NCBI GenBank assembly: GCA_032229975.1
Contig: JAVXVG010000048.1
Location: 8,583-72,582 of the forward strand
Direction of reading: 5' to 3'
DNA: 64,000 nucleotides
From: JAIVGV01 sp032229975
Lineage (GTDB): Bacteria > Acidobacteriota > Blastocatellia > Pyrinomonadales > Pyrinomonadaceae
Below are positions 53,251 to 60,715 of this stretch, one piece after another. Within the stretch, counting starts at the first letter, position 1, and each line of letters opens with the position of its first letter. The notes under the pieces were generated by a model that saw only the letters and a program-made list of their open reading frames with translations, searched no databases and was not told the origin of the DNA. Position numbers and translations under genes: made by a program.

Positions 53251-53278
53251 TTGATTGTAGGGAGGGTTGACGTATAAT
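53251..53278 (+). promoter_or_regulatory. Candidate promoter of the LysR gene in the divergent region
   Basis: TTGATT (53251-53256) and a perfect TATAAT (53273-53278) are separated by 16 bases, 54 bases before the LysR start codon. The whole divergent gap between kinase and LysR starts is 137 bases, so regulator and target promoters probably share an operator. I did not find an unambiguous T-N11-A LysR box. Confidence 0.6.
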
Positions 53279-53331
53279 GGAAACTAAAAGATTTTATCCG
53301 GTCGATAACTAATGCTGATATGGGGACGCGA

Positions 53332-54318
53332 ATGGAGATTCGACAACTAAGGGCGCTCGCCGCGATTGCAGAGGCGCGCACGTTCACTGCCGCCGCCGTG
53401 CGCGTGCACGTCACGCAGGCGGCGATCAGCATGCAGATCAGGCAGCTCGAAGATGAAGTGGGCCTGCCGCTCTTCGTGCGCACGCCGCGTCGCTGTGTGC
53501 TCACAGAGGCGGGCGAGCGTCTGCTTGAGCGTGCGCAAAGGATACTGCGCGAGCACGACGGCGCGCTCGCGGAGATGGCAGAGCTATCGGGCGCGACGCA
53601 CGGTCGGCTGCGACTCGGCAGCGCGTCCGCCATGTTCAGTTCCGACCCTTTGCCGCATGTGCTGCGCGAGTTGCACGCGCAGCACGAGCATGCCGACGTG
53701 TCAGTCACTTCCGGCACGAGCGCGGCTCTCGTCAAACAGATCGTCGCGGGCGATCTAGACATCGCGTTTGTCTCGCTGCCCGTCGAAGTGCGCGGCGTGC
53801 AGACCGAGCTACTGTTGAAGGACGAGTTGATCGCGATTGCGAGCCCGGAGCACGCGCACGCACGGCAGCGCGTCGTCAGTGCGTTTACACTCGCAGGCGA
53901 GAAACTAATTTTAGGCGAGCGTGGCGGCAACACGCGCCGTTTGATCGACGAGTTCTTCGAGCAGGCGGGTTTGCGCCCGCGCGTCGTGATGGAGTTGAGT
54001 CGCACGAACTCGATCAAGAAGATGGTCGAGCGCGGGATGGGCGTCGGCATCGTGCCCTTCCAGTCGGCGGTCGAGGAGATCGCCGAGGGCCAACTGGTGC
54101 GCTGGTGGATCGAGGGCGCGAAGATCAATGCGGAGATGGGGCTCGCGTATCTTTCCGGTAGTTATCAGCCGCCCGTGTTGCAGACGTTCGCGCGTCTCTG
54201 CCGTGAGCACTTCAAAGAGGTGATGAAGGAGCTTGAGAAGCGGCAGCAGAAACACGGGCGTGTGTCTGTGAAGAACGCGGGCAAGAGTAAGAAAGCAGGA
54301 GGCGCAAAGCATCGCTGA
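53332..54318 (+). CDS. LysR-family transcriptional regulator
   Basis: A 328-residue regulator. The N-terminal winged helix-turn-helix is MEIRQLRALAAIAEARTFTA through VHVTQAAISMQIRQLEDEVG and LFVRTPRRCVLTEAGE, a textbook LysR sequence. A linker helix and a periplasmic-binding-like effector domain (about 90-300) follow. A Lys/Arg-rich tail (KRQQKHGRVSVKNAGKSKKA) extends the usual length by about 20 residues. ATG 53332 fits family starts better than ATG 53320. It is divergent from the salvage run and is likely its regulator; the effector might be MurNAc, a sugar phosphate or a muropeptide. That part is inference. Confidence 0.94.
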   Translation: MEIRQLRALAAIAEARTFTAAAVRVHVTQAAISMQIRQLEDEVGLPLFVRTPRRCVLTEAGERLLERAQRILREHDGALAEMAELSGATHGRLRLGSASAMFSSDPLPHVLRELHAQHEHADVSVTSGTSAALVKQIVAGDLDIAFVSLPVEVRGVQTELLLKDELIAIASPEHAHARQRVVSAFTLAGEKLILGERGGNTRRLIDEFFEQAGLRPRVVMELSRTNSIKKMVERGMGVGIVPFQSAVEEIAEGQLVRWWIEGAKINAEMGLAYLSGSYQPPVLQTFARLCREHFKEVMKELEKRQQKHGRVSVKNAGKSKKAGGAKHR

Positions 54319-54367
54319 AGCGCGGGCCCGCCCGTTGGCCCTTTCCTTTTCAACGCGGGAGTCTTCG

Positions 54368-54628
54368 ATGACCTGCACACATCTGGATCAAATTCGCGAT
54401 GTGATGCCGAGCGCACGCGGTTGCGAAGACTGTTTGAAGATCGGCGACACGTGGGTGCACCTGCGTTTGTGTTTGACGTGCGGGCACGTCGGCTGCTGCG
54501 ACAGCTCGAAGAACAAGCACGCGACCGCGCACTTTCACGCAAGTCATCATCCGATCATCAAGTCGTTCGAGCCGGGCGAAGAGTGGGGCTGGTGCTACGT
54601 CGATGAAGAGTACATGGAAACTATCTGA
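54368..54628 (+). CDS. UBP-type zinc-finger protein, 86 residues
   Basis: The start is ATG 54368 with GGGAG six bases upstream. A TTG-initiated frame from 54335 is not needed. The protein is a single zinc-finger of the ubiquitin-hydrolase (UBP/ZnF) type: CTHLDQI, CEDCLKIGDTWVHLRLCLTCGHVGCCDSS, then HATAHFHASHHPII. All Cys/His ligand positions of the fold are present. In eukaryotes the domain binds the ubiquitin tail; bacterial stand-alone forms have no established role. It lies 12 bases before the gamma-glutamyltransferase gene and 49 after LysR, so it may be cotranscribed with either. Confidence 0.88.
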   Translation: MTCTHLDQIRDVMPSARGCEDCLKIGDTWVHLRLCLTCGHVGCCDSSKNKHATAHFHASHHPIIKSFEPGEEWGWCYVDEEYMETI

Positions 54629-54640
54629 GGGGAGTGAATC

Positions 54641-56659
54641 ATGAGAAGACGTTCAAGGAAGTTTGCCCGCGCTTTTGTGCTGCCACTACTTTCGGTGCTG
54701 TTGATTTCGGCCTCACTGCCCACGGCTTCGAGCGACACGTTTCGTCCGGTCGTGCGCGGGCGGCGCGGAGTGGTCGCGGGCGGCCAGCCGCTCTCGGTCG
54801 AAGCCGGAATGCGAATCTTGCAGCGCGGCGGCAACGCGACCGACGCGGGCGTGGCGACCATTCTCGCCGCTTCCGTCATAGAGTTCTCGCACTTCTCTTT
54901 CGGCGGCGAAGTTCCGATCTTGATCAAGCTGCGCGGGCGAAGCGTTGTTGTTGTCGAGGGCATGGGCAACGCGCCCGCGAAGGCGACGCGAGAGTTCTTC
55001 ATCGAGCGCGCGCGCACGAACACGAACCGCGAAGCTGGAACTGCGCCCGACAACGCAGGCGCACAAACGGGCAGCGCACAGTCGCGCGCCGATTCACAGA
55101 CTCCGGCGTCCGACGACGTTATGGCTCAGCCTCGCGCGCAACGACTTGGGTTGCATCAAGTCATTCGCGATCCGGACTGGCTCGGCTCATCAGCAGCGAT
55201 GAACCCGCCGCCGTCCGCGCAGTTCTACATTCCTTCAACCGGCCCACTCCCCGCGACCGTCCCCGCCGTGCTCGATGCGTGCGTCACCGCGCTCGACGAG
55301 TTCGGTACGATGTCGCTCGCAGACGTGATGCAGCCCGCGATCGAACTCGCCGATGGTTTCCCCATCGATGAGTTGCGCGTTGATTACATACGCAGGCTCT
55401 CGCCCGTCTTCTCCAAGTGGCCTGACGCGAAGAGAACTTTTCTACCGAACGGCGTTGCGCCGAAACCGGGCGACGTGTTCGTCCAAGCCGATCTCGCGCG
55501 CACGCTTCGCGCCATCGTGAAGGCTGAAACGGACGCGAAGGGGCGAGGTCGCCACGCGGGCCTCATGGCTGCGCGCGACTATTTCTACAAGGGCCAGATC
55601 GCCCAACGCATCGGCGACTTCATGCAGCACAACGGCGGCTTGCTCGCCGCAGATGATCTCGCGCGCTTTCATGCGAAAGTTGGCGAGCCTGTGAAAGGAA
55701 CATATCGAGGCTACGATGTTTACAAGGCTGGATTCTGGACGCAGGGGCCCGCTTTCATCGAGACGCTCAACGTGCTCGAAGGCTACGATCTCAAAGCGAT
55801 GGGGCACGATTCGTCCGCTTACATCCACACGCTCGCCGAAGCCCTCAAGCTCGGCTTCGCGGATCGAGATCGCTACTACGGCGATCCCAACTTCGTCAAA
55901 ATCCCGATGGCGCAACTGCTCTCGAAGGACTACGCCGCCGTGCGGCGTGGCTTGATACGAGAGGATCGCGCGTCGCTCGATTACCAGCCCGGCGATCCGG
56001 TCGCGATGAAGCCTTTGCTCGCCGAAACGAAGAAGCCAATCGAGGGCGAATCGCACGTCTCGCCGCTTGAGCGCGCGAACGATACGACGTGCGTAAACGT
56101 GATCGACAAGGATGGGAATATGTTCAGCGCGACGCCGAGCGGGGCGTGGCTGCCCGCGCTCGTCGCAGGCGACACGGGCGTGCTCATGGGCCAGAGACTT
56201 CAATCGGCGATGCTCGACGCGAACAGTCCGAACGTTGTCGCACCATTCAAGCGTCCGCGCATCACCTTGACGCCGACGCTCGTCTTGAAAGATGGCGAGC
56301 CCTACATGGTCTTGAGCACGCCGGGCGGCGACAATCAGGATCAGGCCCTGCTGCAAGTCTTCCTCAACATCATCGAGTTCGGCATGAACCCGCAGGAGGC
56401 CGTCGAAGCTCCGCGTTTCGACACGCAGCACTTGGTCAGCTCCTTCGACGATCACGCCTTCCTTCCCGGCTCGCTCAACGTCGAGTCGCGCATCAGCGAG
56501 TCAGCGATCAAGCAACTCGAAGCGCGTGGACACAAGGTGAAAGTTCAGTCAGCCTACGGCACGCTCTCGTCGCCGACGGTCATCCTCTATGACGCGCGCA
56601 CGGGCGTCATCTCCGGCGGCGCAGACCCGCGTCGCGGTCGTTACGCCGTCGCTTGGTAG
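54641..56659 (+). CDS. Gamma-glutamyltransferase family protein, exported
   Basis: A 672-residue Ntn-hydrolase. The signal segment is FVLPLLSVLLISASLPTAS. The autocleavage/nucleophile site is Thr482 in NDTTCVNVIDKDGNMFS, the position of Thr in the TTH motif of characterised enzymes; here Cys replaces the His. The acceptor-pocket Gly pair is in STPGGDNQDQ. The enzyme cleaves gamma-glutamyl bonds of glutathione or related peptides in the periplasm. A Ser/Ala/Gln-rich insert of about 70 residues (125-195) interrupts the N-terminal half, making the protein longer than the usual 580. The substrate could differ from glutathione. A strong terminator follows. Confidence 0.92.
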   Translation: MRRRSRKFARAFVLPLLSVLLISASLPTASSDTFRPVVRGRRGVVAGGQPLSVEAGMRILQRGGNATDAGVATILAASVIEFSHFSFGGEVPILIKLRGRSVVVVEGMGNAPAKATREFFIERARTNTNREAGTAPDNAGAQTGSAQSRADSQTPASDDVMAQPRAQRLGLHQVIRDPDWLGSSAAMNPPPSAQFYIPSTGPLPATVPAVLDACVTALDEFGTMSLADVMQPAIELADGFPIDELRVDYIRRLSPVFSKWPDAKRTFLPNGVAPKPGDVFVQADLARTLRAIVKAETDAKGRGRHAGLMAARDYFYKGQIAQRIGDFMQHNGGLLAADDLARFHAKVGEPVKGTYRGYDVYKAGFWTQGPAFIETLNVLEGYDLKAMGHDSSAYIHTLAEALKLGFADRDRYYGDPNFVKIPMAQLLSKDYAAVRRGLIREDRASLDYQPGDPVAMKPLLAETKKPIEGESHVSPLERANDTTCVNVIDKDGNMFSATPSGAWLPALVAGDTGVLMGQRLQSAMLDANSPNVVAPFKRPRITLTPTLVLKDGEPYMVLSTPGGDNQDQALLQVFLNIIEFGMNPQEAVEAPRFDTQHLVSSFDDHAFLPGSLNVESRISESAIKQLEARGHKVKVQSAYGTLSSPTVILYDARTGVISGGADPRRGRYAVAW

Positions 56660-56686
56660 CACGAGAAGTAGCTGATCGATGGACGC

Positions 56687-56735
56687 GGAAGGGCCCGCGC
56701 AGTTTCAGACGAGACTGCGCGGGCCTTTCCGTTTT
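56687..56735 (+). terminator. Intrinsic terminator after the gamma-glutamyltransferase gene
   Basis: The 17-base arm 56687-56703 (GGAAGGGCCCGCGCAGT) pairs with 56714-56730, with a single G-U pair, around a 10-base loop, followed by GTTTT. It begins 28 bases after the stop. Confidence 0.85.
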
Positions 56736-56796
56736 GGGGAGAGACATCAGAAGAGGAGCTTAATGGCGGTCGAGTTGAAAGTCAGCGAGGCGACGA

Positions 56797-57333
56797 TTAG
56801 CCTTCCGTATAACGCTTCATCAACTCTTCCCAACGCCCCTGCGCCTTCAAGATCAATTCGCACAACTCGCGCACCGCGCCGAAGCCACCCGCAAGTTGTG
56901 TGACGTAATGTGCGTGAGCACGCGTCTCTGCGGTTGCATCTGCAACTGCGACGGCTAACGCGCAGCGACGCATGAGTGGGATATCGGTCACGTCATCACC
57001 GACGACGGCCGTCTCGTCTTCCGAGACGGCCGCAGCTTCGAGCACTTCGCGAAACTCGATGATCTTGTCGTGCGTGCCCTGTCGCAAATGTTGTATGCCG
57101 AGATCGCGCGCGCGGCGTTCGAGCGCGGAGGAGGTGCGACCGGAGATGACCGCCGACTGGAGACCCGCGCGATGCAGCAGCACGAGACCGTGGCCATCGC
57201 GCGTGTGAAAGCTCTTCTCCTCGTCGCCGCCGGAGATGAGCGTGATGCGCCCATCGGTCAGCACGCCGTCGCAGTCGAGCAGCAACAGCTTGACGCGCGC
57301 GGCGCGTCGCTCGATCTCTTCACGTTCGAGCAT
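56797..57333 (-). CDS. kdsC: 3-deoxy-D-manno-octulosonate 8-phosphate phosphatase (KdsC-type HAD)
   Basis: A 178-residue HAD-superfamily phosphatase of the C0 (no cap, tetrameric) type. It converts KDO-8P to KDO for lipopolysaccharide core synthesis. The catalytic Asp20-Cys-Asp22 is in LLLLDCDGVLTDG, the second motif is VISGRTS, and the Lys and Asp motifs are in GTHDKI and VGDDVTDIPLMRR. The length fits KdsC. The start is ATG 57333 with AAAGAG close upstream; GTG 57348 is an alternative. It follows the degenerate M1-like gene by 47 bases on the same strand, in a series that also holds kdsA, so the pair works together. Confidence 0.92.
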   Translation of the reverse strand: MLEREEIERRAARVKLLLLDCDGVLTDGRITLISGGDEEKSFHTRDGHGLVLLHRAGLQSAVISGRTSSALERRARDLGIQHLRQGTHDKIIEFREVLEAAAVSEDETAVVGDDVTDIPLMRRCALAVAVADATAETRAHAHYVTQLAGGFGAVRELCELILKAQGRWEELMKRYTEG

Positions 57334-57380
57334 GAGACTCTTTAACACACATCAGGTTTTTTAAACGTGCCACTGCCGCT

Positions 57381-59711
57381 TTAACGAACCTCGAAGATCG
57401 GAATCTCTGTAAGCAGCAGGCGGCCGCCCGCGCGCGTGAAGACGAAGACCGCCGTGCCGTTCTTGTCGCCGCCAGCCACGCGTGAAGTGATCTGCACATC
57501 GGCGGCAATGCGTTCGCCGCCGAGCGACTCCGTCCGCGAGACACGCGTCTGCCAGAGTTCGGGCTGGTTAGTGACGATGCCTCTCGAAAAATTCGGCAGC
57601 TCGCCCGGCGCGATGAGTGCGTCTATCTCAGCCTTCCTGCCGCTCTTGATCGCCGCGTCGAATTGCGTGGCGAACGCGCGCACCGCTTCATCAACCGCAG
57701 GCCCAGTAGTGGCCCCTTGTGCACTCTCCGCGCGCAGGCGAGCGGAGCGCGCGGCGAGCGTCGGAGGATAACCACCTTCGGCTCGGACGGCTTCAGTTAA
57801 GAGCCGCGACGCTTCGGCGGCTTGCCCGCGACGCAGCGCGATCTCGCCGAGACCGACGTTGGCCCAAGCGAGCGTTGAAGGAAGCGGCAGCGTCGAATCA
57901 ATCGCGGCGCGAAACTCTCGCTCCGCTTCGTCGAGTTTGTTCTCTTCGACGAGCGTGCGCGCAAGCAGCGTGCGTGCGTCCTGCATGAGCGGCTGCCGCG
58001 CGACGAGGGAGCGCGCGAGCGATTCAGCGTGCGCGTAGTCCTGCGAGGTGAGCGAGCGCGTCGCCTCTTCCAGCGCGGCATCGATGGCCGGTTGGCGTGG
58101 CGCTTCATCGTTTGAATAGTCCGTCTGCGGATAGAGCTTTTCGGGATCGACTTCGGCGGAGACGATGCGCGCGGCCGTCTTGAAGACGGCTTCGCCGAAG
58201 TCCGACGCCTTGATGGTCGCTTCGGTCGTCACTCGCTCGCCGCGATCCGTGCGCGCGGCGATGATCACTGTCACGTCGAACGATCCGGTGTTGCGCAACG
58301 CGGAGGCCCAACCGTCCGCGCGCTGCTGTGGGATGCCGACGAGCAGATCAGTCTGCGTAGGCTGATCGAGTTGCGCGTCGAGCAGCGACTTCAATTTTTC
58401 GCCGCCTGCGCCGACGAGCGCGGCGCGGAAAGACGCGAGCGTGATCTCGCCGCTACGCCCGTTCTGCAACATTGAATGGACGACGGCGAGAAAAACTTCG
58501 CGACCGAGCACGCGCTCCGCGAGTCGCCAGATCATCGCGCCTTTGTTTGCGACGAGCGTCGAGTAGTTCTGATCTAGCGGGGTCAGTTGCGCGAGGGGCC
58601 CGTCGAGACGTGCGACCACGCCGAACGCAGTGCGCTCGCGCAAGCGTTCGGCCGCCGCAGCCTCCGCGCCCGATTGCTTCTCGATGAAGGCCAGTGCGAG
58701 ATGGCGCGTCAGCCCTTCGGCAACGACGCCCGCGCCCGCGCCGCGCACCGGCGTCGAGCCGCCGATCCACAGACGCGCGACCGACTCAGCGATGACGAGC
58801 GCGGTCGTCGCATCGAGTTTCGAGCGACGAAACACTGCTGGCTCGACGAAGATCGTTCCGCCCATGTCGAAGCCCGCGCCCCGGTTGACGGAGACCAGAC
58901 GCACGGGAGCGTCCGCCGCGCCGCCGAGTGTTGAAGCGAAGTAAGCGCGAGCAGCAGCGGCAAAAGCGATCAGGCCCTCCGCGCGTTTGCGTTCTTCGAT
59001 AGTCGCGCCGCGCGTGAGCAGAGCCGTCACACCTCGCGCATCTCCCGCGCCCTCGATCCCGTCCCACCGGCCCGTGACGAAGAATGGCTGCGCCGAAAGT
59101 TTCTGATCGAAGGTTAAGCCCGAAGCCTGACCCGAAGAGATCGCCGCATCACCCGCAGGCACGTTGACGATCATGCGCACGGGCGCAACGTCCGCGCCGC
59201 GCGGCGAGGTTGGCGAGTTAGGCGACGGATACCAGAAGGAGAGCGGCAGGAACTGTGCGCCCTCCGCGCCGAGCGTGGCGAGCGCGTTGTTCGTCGCCAC
59301 GGGCAGCGCGTAGTCGAAGGAGACTTTGACGGTCGCGCCGGGGGCCACCTGCGCGGGCAATGCGACGCGCACGAGTTGCAACTGCGTGCGCGCCTCTGAG
59401 AGTTTGGTAAACGTCGCGGGAGCGTCGCCCACCGAGACGGATTTGATCGACGCCGCCGGGTTGATGCGCGCGGTGAAAGTTTGCCCCGCGCCCTGCCCGA
59501 CGTTTCGCGCGGAGAGAGCAGCGCGCACCAAGAGCGTGCGTTCCGCGCCGGGCGCAGGCACAGTGGCAGTGATGTCGAACTGCGACACTTGCCACGCCGC
59601 CGCGACTTCCGTCTGCGCGCTCGCGTGCGCGTTGAAGAGAGAGAGAAGCAGGAGCGATGAGAGAAGAGCGCGCGCGGGCAAAAAAGTTTTGAGCATTTGC
59701 GATCTGTTCAT
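57381..59711 (-). CDS. Degenerate M1-peptidase-like protein with TPR region
   Basis: A 776-residue exported protein (signal LLSSLLLLSLFNAHASA). The N-terminal part (about 35-215) is a beta-sandwich like that of M1 aminopeptidases. The middle (about 240-455) resembles the M1 thermolysin-like domain, but where HExxHxW is expected the sequence reads ESVARLW at 309-315, so the zinc-binding His and catalytic Glu are lost. Glu332 of the downstream EG motif remains. TPR-like helices fill about 540-660 and a small beta domain ends it. It is therefore probably a binding or scaffold protein, not a peptidase. It sits between kdsA and kdsC, though a link to LPS is unproven. Confidence 0.82.
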   Translation of the reverse strand: MNRSQMLKTFLPARALLSSLLLLSLFNAHASAQTEVAAAWQVSQFDITATVPAPGAERTLLVRAALSARNVGQGAGQTFTARINPAASIKSVSVGDAPATFTKLSEARTQLQLVRVALPAQVAPGATVKVSFDYALPVATNNALATLGAEGAQFLPLSFWYPSPNSPTSPRGADVAPVRMIVNVPAGDAAISSGQASGLTFDQKLSAQPFFVTGRWDGIEGAGDARGVTALLTRGATIEERKRAEGLIAFAAAARAYFASTLGGAADAPVRLVSVNRGAGFDMGGTIFVEPAVFRRSKLDATTALVIAESVARLWIGGSTPVRGAGAGVVAEGLTRHLALAFIEKQSGAEAAAAERLRERTAFGVVARLDGPLAQLTPLDQNYSTLVANKGAMIWRLAERVLGREVFLAVVHSMLQNGRSGEITLASFRAALVGAGGEKLKSLLDAQLDQPTQTDLLVGIPQQRADGWASALRNTGSFDVTVIIAARTDRGERVTTEATIKASDFGEAVFKTAARIVSAEVDPEKLYPQTDYSNDEAPRQPAIDAALEEATRSLTSQDYAHAESLARSLVARQPLMQDARTLLARTLVEENKLDEAEREFRAAIDSTLPLPSTLAWANVGLGEIALRRGQAAEASRLLTEAVRAEGGYPPTLAARSARLRAESAQGATTGPAVDEAVRAFATQFDAAIKSGRKAEIDALIAPGELPNFSRGIVTNQPELWQTRVSRTESLGGERIAADVQITSRVAGGDKNGTAVFVFTRAGGRLLLTEIPIFEVR

Positions 59712-59843
59712 GGCGTGCGTGTGAAAACTAAATTGCGAATGATTGATCTTGGAAGAGCTTGTATGTTCGATGCAGAACCGGCCCGCATCGCGGCGCGCAC
59801 GCAGTCGTGCATCTCTCCAGTCGCGGACGCGCTCGTCGCACGC

Positions 59844-60695
59844 TCAAGTCGTTATCGTTGCGCCTCGCCTGACCAGCTCGTGTATGTCTCTGAGCGCGAA
59901 GAGCAGAGACTCCATGCGCGCGAGGGGCAAGGCGTTAGGGCCATCCGAGAGCGCGCGACGCGGGTCTTCGTGAACCTCCATGAAGACGGCATCGACGCCG
60001 CAGGCGACTCCGGCCCGTGCGAGCGGTTCGATGTACTCGGACTGTCCGCCCGTTGCATGACCGAGCCCGCCGGGCAGTTGCAGCGAGTGCGTCACGTCGA
60101 AGACGACGGGCACGCCGAAACGTCGCATGATCGGAAACGATCTCATGTCCACGACGAGATTATTGTAGCCGAACGACGCGCCGCGCTCAGTCAGCAAAAT
60201 TTTCTCACAGCCCGCGTCGCGCGCCTTCTCGACGATGTTGCGTGCATCCGCAGGCGCGAGGAACTGGCCCTTCTTCACGTTCAAGGCTCGGCCCGTGCGC
60301 GCCGCCGCGACGATTAAGTCGGTCTGACGACACAAGAACGCGGGGATTTGCAGCACGTCAGCAATCTCCGCGACGCGCTCGACCTGCGAGATGTCGTGCA
60401 CGTCCGTTAACACAGGTGCGCCGATCTCTTTTTTGACGAGGCTCAAAACTTCGAGCCCGCGCTCGATGCCGTGACCGCGAAACGATTCGTGCGACGAGCG
60501 ATTCGCCTTGTCGAACGAAGCCTTGAAGACGTATCCAAGCCCCGCGTCTTTCGCGCGGCGCGAACATTCGCGCGCAAGCATCAACGCGTGCTCCTCGGAC
60601 TCGATGACGCAGGGGCCCGCGATGATCACGAGCCGGCCATTGCCGAATGTTACGCCGCCGACATCGAAAGGTTTTACGTTTGATTCGTCTCTCAT
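59844..60695 (-). CDS. kdsA: 3-deoxy-8-phosphooctulonate (KDO-8P) synthase
   Basis: A 283-residue cytosolic aldolase that condenses PEP with arabinose-5P to KDO-8P. Motifs IAGPCVIESE, FKASFDKANRSSHESFRG, PAFLCRQTDL, LNVKKGQFLAP, LTERGASFGYNNLVVDMRS and THSLQLPGGLG are all present. Cys29 in AGPC corresponds to the metal-ligand Cys of the Aquifex-type enzyme (Asn in E. coli), so this is a metal-dependent member. ATG 60695 follows a GTG at 60698; neither has a clear ribosome-binding site. The kinase gene ends 21 bases upstream. KdsC for the next step is encoded 2.5 kb downstream. Confidence 0.96.
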   Translation of the reverse strand: MRDESNVKPFDVGGVTFGNGRLVIIAGPCVIESEEHALMLARECSRRAKDAGLGYVFKASFDKANRSSHESFRGHGIERGLEVLSLVKKEIGAPVLTDVHDISQVERVAEIADVLQIPAFLCRQTDLIVAAARTGRALNVKKGQFLAPADARNIVEKARDAGCEKILLTERGASFGYNNLVVDMRSFPIMRRFGVPVVFDVTHSLQLPGGLGHATGGQSEYIEPLARAGVACGVDAVFMEVHEDPRRALSDGPNALPLARMESLLFALRDIHELVRRGATITT

Positions 60696-60715
60696 CACAT
60701 ATAGACAATGCGAGC

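Noticed and set aside
55442..56455. 337-codon open frame on the minus strand
   Set aside because: Antisense to the gamma-glutamyltransferase, with no recognisable motif.
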